Source: JAZKAR01 sp040389065 (GTDB lineage Bacteria > Pseudomonadota > Gammaproteobacteria > Burkholderiales > Casimicrobiaceae). From it: a stretch of 64,000 nt of DNA. The notes under the pieces are model-generated. The model was not told the DNA's origin. It was given only the letters and a program-made list of their open reading frames with translations, and ran no database searches. The translations under genes were made by a program, and so were the position numbers. The DNA lies in NCBI GenBank assembly GCA_040389065.1, contig JAZKAR010000005.1:124001-188000 (forward strand), read 5' to 3'. This document shows, piece by piece, positions 8,305-17,737 of the stretch. Numbering within the stretch: the first letter of the stretch is position 1; each line of letters starts with the position of its first letter.

Positions 8305-11300
8305 CTATTTAATTTCGCAAGATGAGCCGCCTAAACCTGATACGCAGTATTGCCGTATCTCTTTCCAGCTAACACGCTTTTGAGAGTCAGGAAGGCAAGC
8401 AAAGCTTTTAGTTCCCTTAGAGGTCACTAACTGGCAAAGCTTTTTCTTAGTTTTTGGATCTTTTTTGGATATCATTGTTTTTTGTAAAACCCTACCTAAA
8501 CTAATTGGGTTTGTATAATTTTCTCCGCTCGCAAACATACCGTTTTTGCTATCGCCAGTATCTACACTGCCATCATTATTCATATCAAACATAGGTGTAC
8601 TCGAACGGCTTCCTGAGCATGTGTTTAATGCCATTAATGCTCCTGAACCCATTGTGCACTCAGAAGGTGATGGGGGAATATACGTTGTGAACAGTAAATG
8701 ATTTCCATACAACATAGGTGAATGAATCATTCTTTCTGAAGGTGCGCCTGATGTTTTAGGTGCAGGAAACGTGATAAACCAACCGTATTTCGCCCCTGCT
8801 GATTTATCATTAACAGATGTTTTATATTGCACGGTGTTATTAGAAGAATAGCGATGATCTTTATCTGGCGCTGTAAAATACTGAGCAACCAGCATTAGCT
8901 TACTTACTGCATCATAAGGGTCAGAAGGCGTAGGCGCTGTATCTAATATGTTATAAAGAGCATTTGATGCTGCGCTTTCTAACGCTTGAGCGTCTGCTAT
9001 GCTTCCTGTTCCAAATGCTACGGTATAACCTGCCCCGGTACATCCTCGTGTTACAAGAGGTGCTGTTGTAATAGGTTGCCCTGCACGAAAGAGAGGCGCA
9101 ATTGTTCCTGCGGGTTTAGATTTCGCTAATCCCCATGGTGCTGCTTTGCCCGAAACATCAAATTTCCACAAATTTCCTTGTAGATCTCCTGCATAAACAG
9201 TATCAATCACACCATCTGCATCAGTATCAATAGCAGAAGGTGTAGAAAGCCCATTGGGTATTGACCCCGTCCAACCTGTTACAGGTACCGATATAACTTT
9301 TACTAAGCTTGCATTCCAAGATCCATTACCTTGTAAGGCTCCCTCTAAGTTAACTGCAATTAATGAAACATAACTTGTTTTTCCATCGGTAGATCCGTAG
9401 CCATTTCCTAAAAAGGCTGTCCATTTCACATCGCTACCCCATTTAGCACGACCAATCGTGTAAGCAGCATGCCCACGAGTGCTATGAGCAGGTTGAGTTA
9501 ACATATACCCTAACTGAGGAATTTGTTTAGGCGATACCTCTAGTTTTACTATAGAACCGGGGTTTAGTTCGGCTTTACTAAAATTAGCAGGGTTCGTAAT
9601 ATCTAACACAAAAAAGCCTTGCCCCCCTGCTCCTAAGGTACCTACAAGCGCTGTTTTCCATGCTCCCCCTGCAATAATATTAGCTGCCATGGGGTCTCCA
9701 TCAACAAATAAGCGATGCTGATAGTTAGCTGCTGAGTAGGTAATTTCAGAAAGCTTGGGCATTAACATACTAGGAATATAGGCAAATAACTCCTCACCAT
9801 CAGCAGCTTTGAAAGCATGTAACATCCCGTCATCGGCTCCTACATACACTACGCCCTCTCTTTTTTGATTTACAAAACTAGCATAAGAAGGCAAGCCAGG
9901 GCCAAAATCTGATGCACTGTATCCTTCATCAGGAGCACCTATATACAATGGAGAGCTATTAACAATGGCCCCCATCCGCCCATAGGGTCGATTTCGAAAG
10001 TTAAACGCTCCTTCAAATCTTGACTCTTGTATATATTCACCACGAATATAATTTAGGCGTGCATTGCCTAGGGTAGGATTTGATCCATTATTTTTCTCTA
10101 TGCTAAGTAAATTTTGATCATTTTTACTTAGAGAACCCCATCGAAATGCTACAGGTATGGCTCCAGGAAGTCCTGAGCTTTGTCCTGTAATAATTCTACG
10201 GCCTAATGCCCCTGCCTTTTCTGAGCCAGGCGTTTGAACAACACCACTTACTCGCTTATCATTAAATTTTTCATCTAAACGCTTATTGGCACTCCACCCC
10301 GTCCCACTAAAATTCCCTTGATCATCGACAAATTCTTTGTTCTCAACATCGGCTGATTCACCATAAAGATCACCGTACCAAACGCCATTATGTACTCTAT
10401 AGAAAGGATAAAATATTTTATTATTGCCTGACCAATCATCTGACATAACCCCTACTTTTGCAGAAACACCTCTTACATTTTTAGTCGCCCGTAAGAAGAT
10501 TTCACCTAAAGACTCTTTCATCATTTCAGAGTTAGCACCTTCAAACCAACCATCAGGTACACCATCCATATTACTATCCCAGGCAGGAACTTTTACTCCA
10601 GCCTTATCCCCATCTATAGAAGCTTTAGAATTAGGATTTAAAAAAGAATCACTGTTTGGATTTTGACGCTCAGCAATATCTAAATCATAAGCGCCATACT
10701 TTGCAGCTAATACATACTCTGTAGGATCTTTTCCTGCTGGAAATGCTGGGTCTCTTTGTCCGCGTGCCACTAATTCATGTACATCAACAAAAAAACTATC
10801 AATATGTTGCTCTTCTTTTAGATCAGGACGAATATCTCTTGTATGCCCCCAATACGCTAGCCCTGCTATATTAGGTGTCATAATGTTCCAGCAACCACGC
10901 TCTCCCCCTGGGCAGGCCATTGCTTTCCAATCTGTTGACTCTAATAAATCAAGCGTTTTGCCTTCATATAAACTCATAGAGGCTACCAATGATTTCACAT
11001 TGATTGAGCTGCTAGCTCCTTTTAACGTTCCCATAGGTGCATTTAAACCTGCTTGATTTGTATCTTTACAATTAGAATCGCCAACTCCAAAAAAGCCTCC
11101 AGGTACACGCCCATCACAATTCCCATTCACATCGCCCAGAAAAATAATACTGTTTTTTGAACATGCGTTAACAATGGGATCTTTCCAATTTTTAAGAATC
11201 ATTGGAAAACCATCAGTCACTTTTTCGTCTGTAGTACTTAAATTTACTCTGCCATCTCCATTTAAATAATTATCTGCCATTCCTATAGAGCCAGATTTAT

Positions 11301-12546
11301 AATTCGAAGAAAAGTAACGTAATCCCTCATAATAAAGTTCTGCTATAGGATCAAAAAATTTATAATGCCATCCATTTTGATTAGCACGATAACCAAATTG
11401 ATTAATATAATTGATAGAACCGCTGGCTTCTCCCCCACTAAAACAACCTGAACCACTATCTGGGCTTTTACATAAAACTCCTGTTTTTGGATCCCACTCA
11501 GCATTGGAATTGCTACTATTAAGCCAATTAGCACCATTATATAAATCACTGCCCATACTTTTCATCGGTGATCTTAATACCCCACCTGCTTGATAAGCAT
11601 TAGAAGAAGCATTAGGCGTTGGGCCATTAAACCAATCCACATTAGGGTATGAAAATACGCCGAAACGGGCTTTCCGTGCATAATCATGAATAAGACCTGT
11701 CGGTTTATAATTTCCTGAAGGATATTTCGTACAGAAGCTCTCTAATAAACCATTGTTAGAACATACATTTACAATCACCCTATAATAGTCATCACGATGA
11801 GTTGCCCAACCACCACATGCATACGGCGTTACTTCACCTACCTTCGTAACTCTAAAACGATCACCCACTAGCACATCAGGTTTATGGCCGCGATCTGCAA
11901 CGTTGTAACGCTCAGAATCAAGGTTTGCAATAAACAATTCGTTTCCACGCTTAAGCCCTGTAAAATCACGAATAACATCAATTGTTAAATGTTTATCAGG
12001 AAAATTATTATCATCGCCAGTTGAATCAGGCGTGTAAGAAAAAGTATCTGAGCCTCTAGCATCTAACCAGCCACGCCGAAGAAAAGTTTCTTTTTCAGTA
12101 TCAATCACGCGATTTCCACCCGTCATTGCCATACGAAAGCTATCGGGTATGCTCATTGTCGCCCAATTAAGAAATCGGCCGCTCCATTCTTCTGGGCCTC
12201 CACATATATCTCCTGCCCCCGCTTTACGCACAGGATAAAAATACTCTCCTGTACTACCGCTTACAAACTTTCCATGACCATAGGGCATATATTTATAACA
12301 AAATCCAGACTCAAAGTAACCGCTATAACTTTGATTTCGATTAAATTTTTTCGTTTTATATGATGCTGTATTACCAGTAGGAAACTCTACTGAAAGCAAT
12401 AATAAAATATTAGCGGGCGCATTATATGCTTCAGTAAAAGGCGATTGTGAAGGCTCAAATGCAGCTTGACATATCACGCCTACTCCCATAAACCCGCCTA
12501 GCATACATATGCGAATGCCTGAAAAAACATATTTTATTTTAGACAT
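8305..12546 (-). CDS. pilY1: type IV pilus tip-associated adhesin PilY1
   Basis: Large pilus-biogenesis and adhesion factor of about 1413 residues. The start at 12546 gives an N-terminal signal peptide (MSKIKYVFSGIRICMLGGFMG...CQA) and has GGTGGTG upstream; a start 39 nt earlier lacks this. The C-terminal half is the PilY1 beta-propeller, with VYVGADDGMLHAFKAADGEELFAYIPS and the calcium site in DTDADGVIDTVYAGDLQGNLWKF (Asp-rich loop). Another EF-like loop is DMNNDGSVDTGD near the end. The N-terminal strand that in many PilY1 proteins carries a von Willebrand metal site (DxSGS) reads LLLLSVEFPTG, so that site is absent. About 126 bp separate it from pilX. Confidence 0.93.
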   Translation of the reverse strand: MSKIKYVFSGIRICMLGGFMGVGVICQAAFEPSQSPFTEAYNAPANILLLLSVEFPTGNTASYKTKKFNRNQSYSGYFESGFCYKYMPYGHGKFVSGSTGEYFYPVRKAGAGDICGGPEEWSGRFLNWATMSIPDSFRMAMTGGNRVIDTEKETFLRRGWLDARGSDTFSYTPDSTGDDNNFPDKHLTIDVIRDFTGLKRGNELFIANLDSERYNVADRGHKPDVLVGDRFRVTKVGEVTPYACGGWATHRDDYYRVIVNVCSNNGLLESFCTKYPSGNYKPTGLIHDYARKARFGVFSYPNVDWFNGPTPNASSNAYQAGGVLRSPMKSMGSDLYNGANWLNSSNSNAEWDPKTGVLCKSPDSGSGCFSGGEASGSINYINQFGYRANQNGWHYKFFDPIAELYYEGLRYFSSNYKSGSIGMADNYLNGDGRVNLSTTDEKVTDGFPMILKNWKDPIVNACSKNSIIFLGDVNGNCDGRVPGGFFGVGDSNCKDTNQAGLNAPMGTLKGASSSINVKSLVASMSLYEGKTLDLLESTDWKAMACPGGERGCWNIMTPNIAGLAYWGHTRDIRPDLKEEQHIDSFFVDVHELVARGQRDPAFPAGKDPTEYVLAAKYGAYDLDIAERQNPNSDSFLNPNSKASIDGDKAGVKVPAWDSNMDGVPDGWFEGANSEMMKESLGEIFLRATKNVRGVSAKVGVMSDDWSGNNKIFYPFYRVHNGVWYGDLYGESADVENKEFVDDQGNFSGTGWSANKRLDEKFNDKRVSGVVQTPGSEKAGALGRRIITGQSSGLPGAIPVAFRWGSLSKNDQNLLSIEKNNGSNPTLGNARLNYIRGEYIQESRFEGAFNFRNRPYGRMGAIVNSSPLYIGAPDEGYSASDFGPGLPSYASFVNQKREGVVYVGADDGMLHAFKAADGEELFAYIPSMLMPKLSEITYSAANYQHRLFVDGDPMAANIIAGGAWKTALVGTLGAGGQGFFVLDITNPANFSKAELNPGSIVKLEVSPKQIPQLGYMLTQPAHSTRGHAAYTIGRAKWGSDVKWTAFLGNGYGSTDGKTSYVSLIAVNLEGALQGNGSWNASLVKVISVPVTGWTGSIPNGLSTPSAIDTDADGVIDTVYAGDLQGNLWKFDVSGKAAPWGLAKSKPAGTIAPLFRAGQPITTAPLVTRGCTGAGYTVAFGTGSIADAQALESAASNALYNILDTAPTPSDPYDAVSKLMLVAQYFTAPDKDHRYSSNNTVQYKTSVNDKSAGAKYGWFITFPAPKTSGAPSERMIHSPMLYGNHLLFTTYIPPSPSECTMGSGALMALNTCSGSRSSTPMFDMNNDGSVDTGDSKNGMFASGENYTNPISLGRVLQKTMISKKDPKTKKKLCQLVTSKGTKSFACLPDSQKRVSWKEIRQYCVSGLGGSSCEIK

Positions 12547-12672
12547 AATCACCACCCATACTTCATTAGCCATTGGATGCACCATCCAATGGAATATTTA
12601 TTTAATAGTTAATCATTTAACTTTAATCTTGCTTAAACTAAAAAATTGTTATGCATTTAAGCCCATACTCAT

Positions 12673-13392
12673 TTAACAGCTTGAGCATTGAAAAACTTCT
12701 TGCAGCAACACAACTGTGCGGGCATTCATTCCTACAGCTCTCGATGTAATACGCACATTTCTAACAGCACCAGATGCCGATGCAGGAGAACTAGCAGTAG
12801 GCTCAGACTCTATTAATTCCAATATGTAACGCGGCTGACTTGACAGTGATAAAGCAGGAGCGCCTGTAAAGGTTCCATAAACAACAGATGACCCTACTGT
12901 TCCTGCAGCTGTCAGGGCATCATTACCCCATAATGTTTGATCATTCCAGAAAGGTAATGTTGAAGGGCGAGGTAACGTAGGATCCATACCTAAATAGCAT
13001 TGCCCCCACTGGCAATAATAAAGCCATAGCATATGCCCCCCATTGTTTGGGGCACTTAACATAGGTCTACTAGGGGTAGTAATGCCTTGCTTCACATATT
13101 CAAAGCAGACTCGCCCTTTCGAGGAAGGCTGACACGATACGCCTCCATCTGTCATACCTGGCACAGGCACGTTATTGTAATCAACCCCTAAAAGATCGCG
13201 TTCAGCATCACGAAGCCCCATTTCAGCAGCTTGCAGCGCAATACTATAATCGCGCTCGCCCCCCGCCATACGCTCTTGCAGCGTAGCGGTTTGCATTCCT
13301 GAAAGCCCCATTAAGGTAATGACAACCAGAAACGTTAGCGCAATAAATAGTGTAGAACCATGCTGCTTTCGAGTAATATAAAACGTTCTCAT
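12673..13392 (-). CDS. pilX: type IV pilus assembly protein PilX
   Basis: Minor pilin-like protein, 239 residues from the third of three adjacent ATG codons (13392), which gives the best spacing to AAAGGA. The N-terminus RKQHGSTLFIALTFLVVITLMGLSGMQTATLQERMAGGERD is typical of PilX: a short basic leader, a hydrophobic helix without the Glu5 of true pilins, then the ERMAGN/D-like motif. Several Cys in the C-terminal half suggest disulfides. It begins 10 nt after the pilW stop. Confidence 0.9.
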   Translation of the reverse strand: MRTFYITRKQHGSTLFIALTFLVVITLMGLSGMQTATLQERMAGGERDYSIALQAAEMGLRDAERDLLGVDYNNVPVPGMTDGGVSCQPSSKGRVCFEYVKQGITTPSRPMLSAPNNGGHMLWLYYCQWGQCYLGMDPTLPRPSTLPFWNDQTLWGNDALTAAGTVGSSVVYGTFTGAPALSLSSQPRYILELIESEPTASSPASASGAVRNVRITSRAVGMNARTVVLLQEVFQCSSC

Positions 13393-13402
13393 CATCATTC
13401 CT

Positions 13403-14332
13403 TTACAAAGGTATTCTTTGATTTTGATTGCGCACACTTATTGTGGTCCAATAAGCTCGCCTCAAAATACCATCTGTGTAAAGACCTGTCTGAGACCAGT
13501 CTCTACCTTGACAATCTTGTCCTGAAATTCCTGAAAACTCTACACCAGAGCTTTTTGAACTACCGGTCGACACCTGCGTAGCACGTACCTGTACACATAT
13601 ACGAACAGATTGAATTTTTGGCCAATCAGCAGCTGGAACTAAATTAGCTGGCAAATACTGTATAGGGGAACTTGCTACCAATGAATTCGCGTTCAAACCA
13701 TATAGCACTCTTAAATCTTCAACCCCATCAGCCAACACTAAGTCGCTACTTGACCCATTTCCGCGACACATTAATCGACGTGTTGTTGTATCAACATGAA
13801 AATAATTAATGGCAATAATACCTTTGGGAGAAGCAGAAGTAGCCGTAGGGTCTTGCCCTAGGCAATCTGTTCCAACAATTGAATTAGCCAAGGGAGATAA
13901 CAAATTATTAATGCCAGCAGTGCTTGCTGCTGTAGTAGATTGAACTTGGTAAGCTAATAACATGGAATCTGGCAATGCGGTATTGGTTGTACAGTTCCAA
14001 GGCGATGCATAGGCAAAGGTGCCTTTACAGCCTTTAATTGCCAGTACATTTTCAAACCCTGTGTAACCTGCTACAAATTGTGTAAAATTTGTAGCTTTTT
14101 CTAACCCTGTTAATTCAAAAAAACCAGCCTGGCGAATATGCTGTGCGAAAATAGAAAGCACGTTACGCCCGGTTTCTTGCGTTCTTGCTGAACTATCTTG
14201 GCTTCTGAATGTTTTTGTAGTCACTGTAAATAAGCTAGTAACTGCCCAGGTTACAATAAGACCAATTGTTAGAGACACCATTAACTCTATGATTGTAAAA
14301 CCCTTACCGGCACGATTTAATTTATTTTTCAT
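13403..14332 (-). CDS. pilW: type IV pilus minor pilin PilW
   Basis: Minor pilin, 309 residues. The class III leader MKNKLNRAGKG is followed by FTIIELMVSLTIGLIVTWAV. The motif QDSSARTQETGRNVLSIFAQHIRQAGFF (about residues 50-77) is the signature of the PilW family. ATG 14332 is preferred because AGAGG lies 8 nt upstream, overlapping the pilV stop; a GTG three codons earlier is also in frame. It takes part in forming the priming complex at the pilus tip with PilV, PilX, FimT and PilY1. Confidence 0.92.
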   Translation of the reverse strand: MKNKLNRAGKGFTIIELMVSLTIGLIVTWAVTSLFTVTTKTFRSQDSSARTQETGRNVLSIFAQHIRQAGFFELTGLEKATNFTQFVAGYTGFENVLAIKGCKGTFAYASPWNCTTNTALPDSMLLAYQVQSTTAASTAGINNLLSPLANSIVGTDCLGQDPTATSASPKGIIAINYFHVDTTTRRLMCRGNGSSSDLVLADGVEDLRVLYGLNANSLVASSPIQYLPANLVPAADWPKIQSVRICVQVRATQVSTGSSKSSGVEFSGISGQDCQGRDWSQTGLYTDGILRRAYWTTISVRNQNQRIPL

Positions 14333-14343
14333 CTTAGGCACCT

Positions 14344-14973
14344 CTAGGGATAAAACGTAATCTGAAAACAGCGCACTGTACTATCAATCACTAATCCTGC
14401 TGTTCCATTAGTGGGACAAGTATTAAAGCCTGTTGTTGACGAAACCATGCTTTCCATCGTACTTCCCCAACTTTGATCACTTTTCCCTGCCTCTTTCCAG
14501 GTTAATGTAATTTGAATTTGTCTAGAAGCACCTGAAGCCCATTGAATCAAACCTTGCCCGCCAGGCAATTGCGACGTAATACTTTTTTTCCAATCATATA
14601 AATCAGAAGCTGCTATTTGAGTAGGGGTGCATGAAGGATTATTTATTGCATTAAAACTGGTGCAATATACTGAAGGAGCTGTACTAGCCACATTGACGCT
14701 TGATTTCATGTAGTCGCTCTGAATTGCTCCGGTATCATTCACCACTGCAAAGCTATTTGCCCGCATTCTATCCATCATATCGGTTGCTAATTGTGTTGCC
14801 ACAGAACGCTGCCATGCTGTTTGGTTATAACGTAAGCTTGTTACAACAAGCCCTGCAATACCCAGCAAACCAAAAGACGTAATTAACATAGCGACTAATA
14901 CTTCAATTAAGGTAAATCCTGAAGACTGTATTCGCAGTTTTACGTTATGCCGTAAACCTTTTATAATCATCAT
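14344..14973 (-). CDS. pilV: type IV pilus minor pilin PilV
   Basis: Minor pilin of 209 residues. The leader ends IQSSG with mature start FTLIEVLVAMLITSFGLLGIAGL, followed by LRYNQTAWQRSVATQLATDMMDRMRAN, the PilV family pattern. GGGGGGAAG upstream supports the ATG. It lies between fimT and pilW in the conserved order fimT-pilV-pilW-pilX-pilY1-pilE. Confidence 0.92.
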   Translation of the reverse strand: MMIIKGLRHNVKLRIQSSGFTLIEVLVAMLITSFGLLGIAGLVVTSLRYNQTAWQRSVATQLATDMMDRMRANSFAVVNDTGAIQSDYMKSSVNVASTAPSVYCTSFNAINNPSCTPTQIAASDLYDWKKSITSQLPGGQGLIQWASGASRQIQITLTWKEAGKSDQSWGSTMESMVSSTTGFNTCPTNGTAGLVIDSTVRCFQITFYP

Positions 14974-15022
14974 TTCTTCCCCCCATTTTTCCCAGGTAGA
15001 ATTTATTGTCTATTTCAATGGT

Positions 15023-15652
15023 CTACTCGCACCCTTGACCTGAACCATCACCAGCAGAAGCCAAAGCGGCTTTGGTATCACTTCCTGGAACCTTCACGTA
15101 GGGAGCACCCGCTCCTGAAATACTAATACAGCGCACATTTCTTGAGGTATCACATGCAGTAGCTGGATTAGTACTTTTACATACCTTGACTGAACCACCG
15201 CCTGCGATAGACCCCTCCATACGTACTTGTCCCATCGGCGAAAATGTGGCGTAACCAAATGTACTACGTATCAATAAACCAGCAGGTGGCGCTGACTGAA
15301 CACGAATAAGTTTTCCGACGATAGCTTTTGCACCATCCATACTGCTTGCGCCAGAAGTTGTATCTTCAAATAGCGCCCAACCATATTGCTCAAACGGAGT
15401 AGCATTTCCTGTTGAACTTACGCATCTCCCTGCTGCATCTACACCGCATAAGGTGACGCGGGTATTTCTACGAATTGCTTCAGCTCGCGCTAAATTAATC
15501 ATTGAATATAAATCGTTTGTGGTTGCAGATACTCTACTATTCTGAAAAAACATACTCATCATTGGGGTACCAATACCTGCCATAACAGCCAATATTGCAA
15601 TACATACCATTAGCTCTATTAATGAAAAACCATGTTGGACTCGCACGCTCAT
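15023..15652 (-). CDS. fimT: FimT/GspH-type minor pseudopilin
   Basis: First gene of the minor-pilin operon, 209 residues from ATG 15652. The short leader MSVRVQHG precedes FSLIELMVCIAILAVMAGIGTPMM. The segment NDLYSMINLARAEAIRRNTRVTLCG is the GspH/FimT domain signature. A longer frame starting at 15691 would put the start codon inside a terminator hairpin and give an atypical 21-residue leader, so 15652 is preferred although its ribosome site (TTTGGGG directly before ATG) is poor. Members of this family initiate pilus assembly, and some bind DNA during uptake. Confidence 0.88.
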   Translation of the reverse strand: MSVRVQHGFSLIELMVCIAILAVMAGIGTPMMSMFFQNSRVSATTNDLYSMINLARAEAIRRNTRVTLCGVDAAGRCVSSTGNATPFEQYGWALFEDTTSGASSMDGAKAIVGKLIRVQSAPPAGLLIRSTFGYATFSPMGQVRMEGSIAGGGSVKVCKSTNPATACDTSRNVRCISISGAGAPYVKVPGSDTKAALASAGDGSGQGCE

Positions 15653-15659
15653 CCCCAAA

Positions 15660-15695
15660 TAAAAAAAGGGTATACTCCCTTCTGGAAGCATACCC
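15660..15695 (-). terminator. strong intrinsic terminator / candidate attenuator before fimT
   Basis: On the minus strand GGGTATGC-TTCC-AGAA-GGGA-GTATACCC forms a 12-bp stem (two G.T pairs) with a tetraloop, followed directly by eight T. It is textbook Rho-independent. It lies 216 bp after purB and only 8 nt before the fimT ATG, so it can end purB transcripts, but any transcript for the pilin operon must pass through it. See findings. Confidence 0.8.
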
Positions 15696-15758
15696 TCTCT
15701 TTTTGAGAAACCATGTTGCTAACTAGATAAACGGTTATTGAACACAGATGAACGGCAA

Positions 15759-15782
15759 GTTTTTGTTTTATAAAATAAAAAC
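15759..15782. other. AT-rich 24-bp palindrome upstream of fimT
   Basis: GTTTTTGTTTTA facing TAAAATAAAAAC matches at 11 of 12 positions with no loop. It is in the purB-fimT spacer between the tandem 12-bp repeats and the terminator. It could be a protein-binding site, but chance is possible in such AT-rich DNA. Confidence 0.35.
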
Positions 15783-15813
15783 CTCACACCACTATCATTC
15801 ACTACTTTATTAG

Positions 15814-15848
15814 ACGCTTAAATAAGTGCTCAAATAGGCGCTCAAAAA
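15814..15848. repeat. three tandem ~12-bp repeats upstream of fimT
   Basis: Units ACGCTTAAATA, AGTGCTCAAATA and GGCGCTCAAAAA follow one another with a 12-bp period. On the minus strand they read TATTTGAGCRC, each containing a TTGAGC/TTAAGC that resembles a -35 box. They are 63 bp past the purB stop and about 160 bp before fimT, so a regulator site for the pilin operon is possible. Confidence 0.5.
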
Positions 15849-15910
15849 AACTATCCAGTATTTCAATAACGTCACTTTAAATACCTAAAGCATATGCAGA
15901 TACATTGTTT

Positions 15911-17290
15911 TTAAATAGCCTTTGCCAGCATTTCTGCTAAACCTATATAAGTACCTGGTAATAATGCAGATAATCTCATTTTGTCTGCTGCTGGCAACTC
16001 AAGGCGATCAATAAATTCGCGCAACGTTAGTGCATCCATTTTTTGTCCACGCGTTAGCGACTTAAGCTGCTCATAAGGATTCGGCAACGCATAGCGGCGC
16101 ATAACTGTTTGAATAGCTTCTGCTAGAACTTCCCAAGAAGTATCTAAATCTTCTTGTAAGCGCGCTGGATTCACTTCTAATTTACCTAAGCCTTTTAACC
16201 CTGATTTATAGCCTAATAAAGCATACCCCAATGCAACACCGATATTTCTTAACACTGTTGAATCAGTAAGATCACGCTGCCAACGCGATAAAGGTAGTTT
16301 TTGTGATAAGTGTGATAGCAATGCATTCGCTACGCCTAAGTTACCTTCTGAATTTTCAAAATCGATAGGATTAACTTTATGTGGCATTGTTGAAGAACCC
16401 ACCTCACCTGCTTTAAGTTTTTGTTTGAAATATCCTAAACTTACATACCCCCAAACATCTCTATTCCAATCAATGAGAATAGTATTGAAACGCGCAAGGC
16501 CATCAAAATACTCAGCCAACATGTCATGAGGTTCAATCTGAGTAGTAAAAGGATTAAATACCAGCCCTAACGATTCAACAAATTTTTGTGCGAATTCAGG
16601 CCAATCGACTTCTGGGTACGCAACAATATGAGCATTATAGTTACCTACTGCTCCATTAATTTTCCCTAAAAACTCGCTCTTACATAACTTTACCCATTGG
16701 CGCTCTAAGCGGCTGACTACATTAGCAATTTCTTTTCCTAGTGTAGTAGGGCTAGCAGGTTGGCCATGTGTTCGCGACAACATCGGTTGCCCAGCAAACT
16801 CATGGGCTAGTTTCCGCCAGTTTTCGATTAACTCATTAATTGATGATGCTATAACATTTTCATGGGCATCTTTTAGCATTAAGGCATAGGATAAATTATT
16901 AATATCTTCCGATGTGCAGGCAAAATGGATAAACTCACTCCCCTCCGCTAACTCAGGTATAGAGTGGCAACGTTGCTTAATCCAATACTCGATAGCTTTT
17001 ACATCATGATTTGTTTGTTGTTCAATAGATTTAACACGTTGCGCATCTTCTGCTGAAAAAGCCTGATACCACTGCCTTAACTCTTCTTCAATTGCAGGCG
17101 TAAAAGGTTTAACCTCAGGAATACCTGCATGATTTGCCAATGCAATCAGCCATTCAATTTCTACTTGAATGCGATATTTCATCAACGCTGCTTCGCTAAA
17201 ATAAGCTGAAAGCGCTGTAACATGGTCACGATAACGCCCATCCAAAGGATTTAAGGCATAAAGTGGATCAAAAACGGCTGGGGTGGTCAT
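15911..17290 (-). CDS. purB: adenylosuccinate lyase
   Basis: Catalyses two steps of purine synthesis: release of fumarate from SAICAR and from adenylosuccinate. From ATG 17290 (AGGA 9 nt upstream) it has 459 residues, as in the E. coli-type PurB. Diagnostic segments are LNPLDGRYRDHV at the N-terminus, SRTHGQPASPTTLGKE with the catalytic His, and the signature loop GSSTMPHKVNPIDFENSEGN. It stands alone, with its own spacer on each side. Confidence 0.96.
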   Translation of the reverse strand: MTTPAVFDPLYALNPLDGRYRDHVTALSAYFSEAALMKYRIQVEIEWLIALANHAGIPEVKPFTPAIEEELRQWYQAFSAEDAQRVKSIEQQTNHDVKAIEYWIKQRCHSIPELAEGSEFIHFACTSEDINNLSYALMLKDAHENVIASSINELIENWRKLAHEFAGQPMLSRTHGQPASPTTLGKEIANVVSRLERQWVKLCKSEFLGKINGAVGNYNAHIVAYPEVDWPEFAQKFVESLGLVFNPFTTQIEPHDMLAEYFDGLARFNTILIDWNRDVWGYVSLGYFKQKLKAGEVGSSTMPHKVNPIDFENSEGNLGVANALLSHLSQKLPLSRWQRDLTDSTVLRNIGVALGYALLGYKSGLKGLGKLEVNPARLQEDLDTSWEVLAEAIQTVMRRYALPNPYEQLKSLTRGQKMDALTLREFIDRLELPAADKMRLSALLPGTYIGLAEMLAKAI

Positions 17291-17737
17291 CGTGTGTATC
17301 CTAAACAAATAAACATAGCCGCTATTTTACGTGTTTGCAGAAGCTTCTACCAATTTCATTTCATGTATTTTTTTGTAACACATAACCACAAATTATCTTT
17401 AACTACTTACAGTTATGAAATTCATCATAAAAATTTCTACTATAGGGAGTCAGAATAAGCACACTGATAGCTTATTTTACTAATTGATCTGATCAAGAAA
17501 AAAATCTACAGTAAGCACATGATGAAAACAAATAGTATTATGTTTAAAACCTTTACGATTAAAGGGCTTGCCCTATTACTATTATGACTATTTGACTGGT
17601 AGCGCATAACCACTTGGATGTACGCAACAATCATCTCAATCGCTTGATAATAAGGCGAGGATAGAAGCTAACTTTTCTTGTGCCCTTACCGAAATAACTT
17701 TGTATATCCATCCGCTACCCTTCAGGAGAATAAACAT
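17291..17737. other. intergenic DNA between divergent purB and gspE-like gene
   Basis: A 447-bp AT-rich spacer between divergent genes, so it should contain the promoters of both. The last bases before 17738 hold a good ribosome site (AGGAG, 17723-17727). No small reading frame, hairpin or riboswitch that I can support was seen. Confidence 0.4.

Noticed and set aside
15659..15691. Upstream fimT start at 15691
   Set aside because: It would place the start codon within the terminator stem and give a 21-residue prepilin leader, longer than usual; ATG 15652 gives a normal 8-residue leader.
17592..17620. TTGACT at 17592 as a -35 box for the gspE-like gene
   Set aside because: No acceptable -10 hexamer at 16-18 nt; not a supportable promoter.
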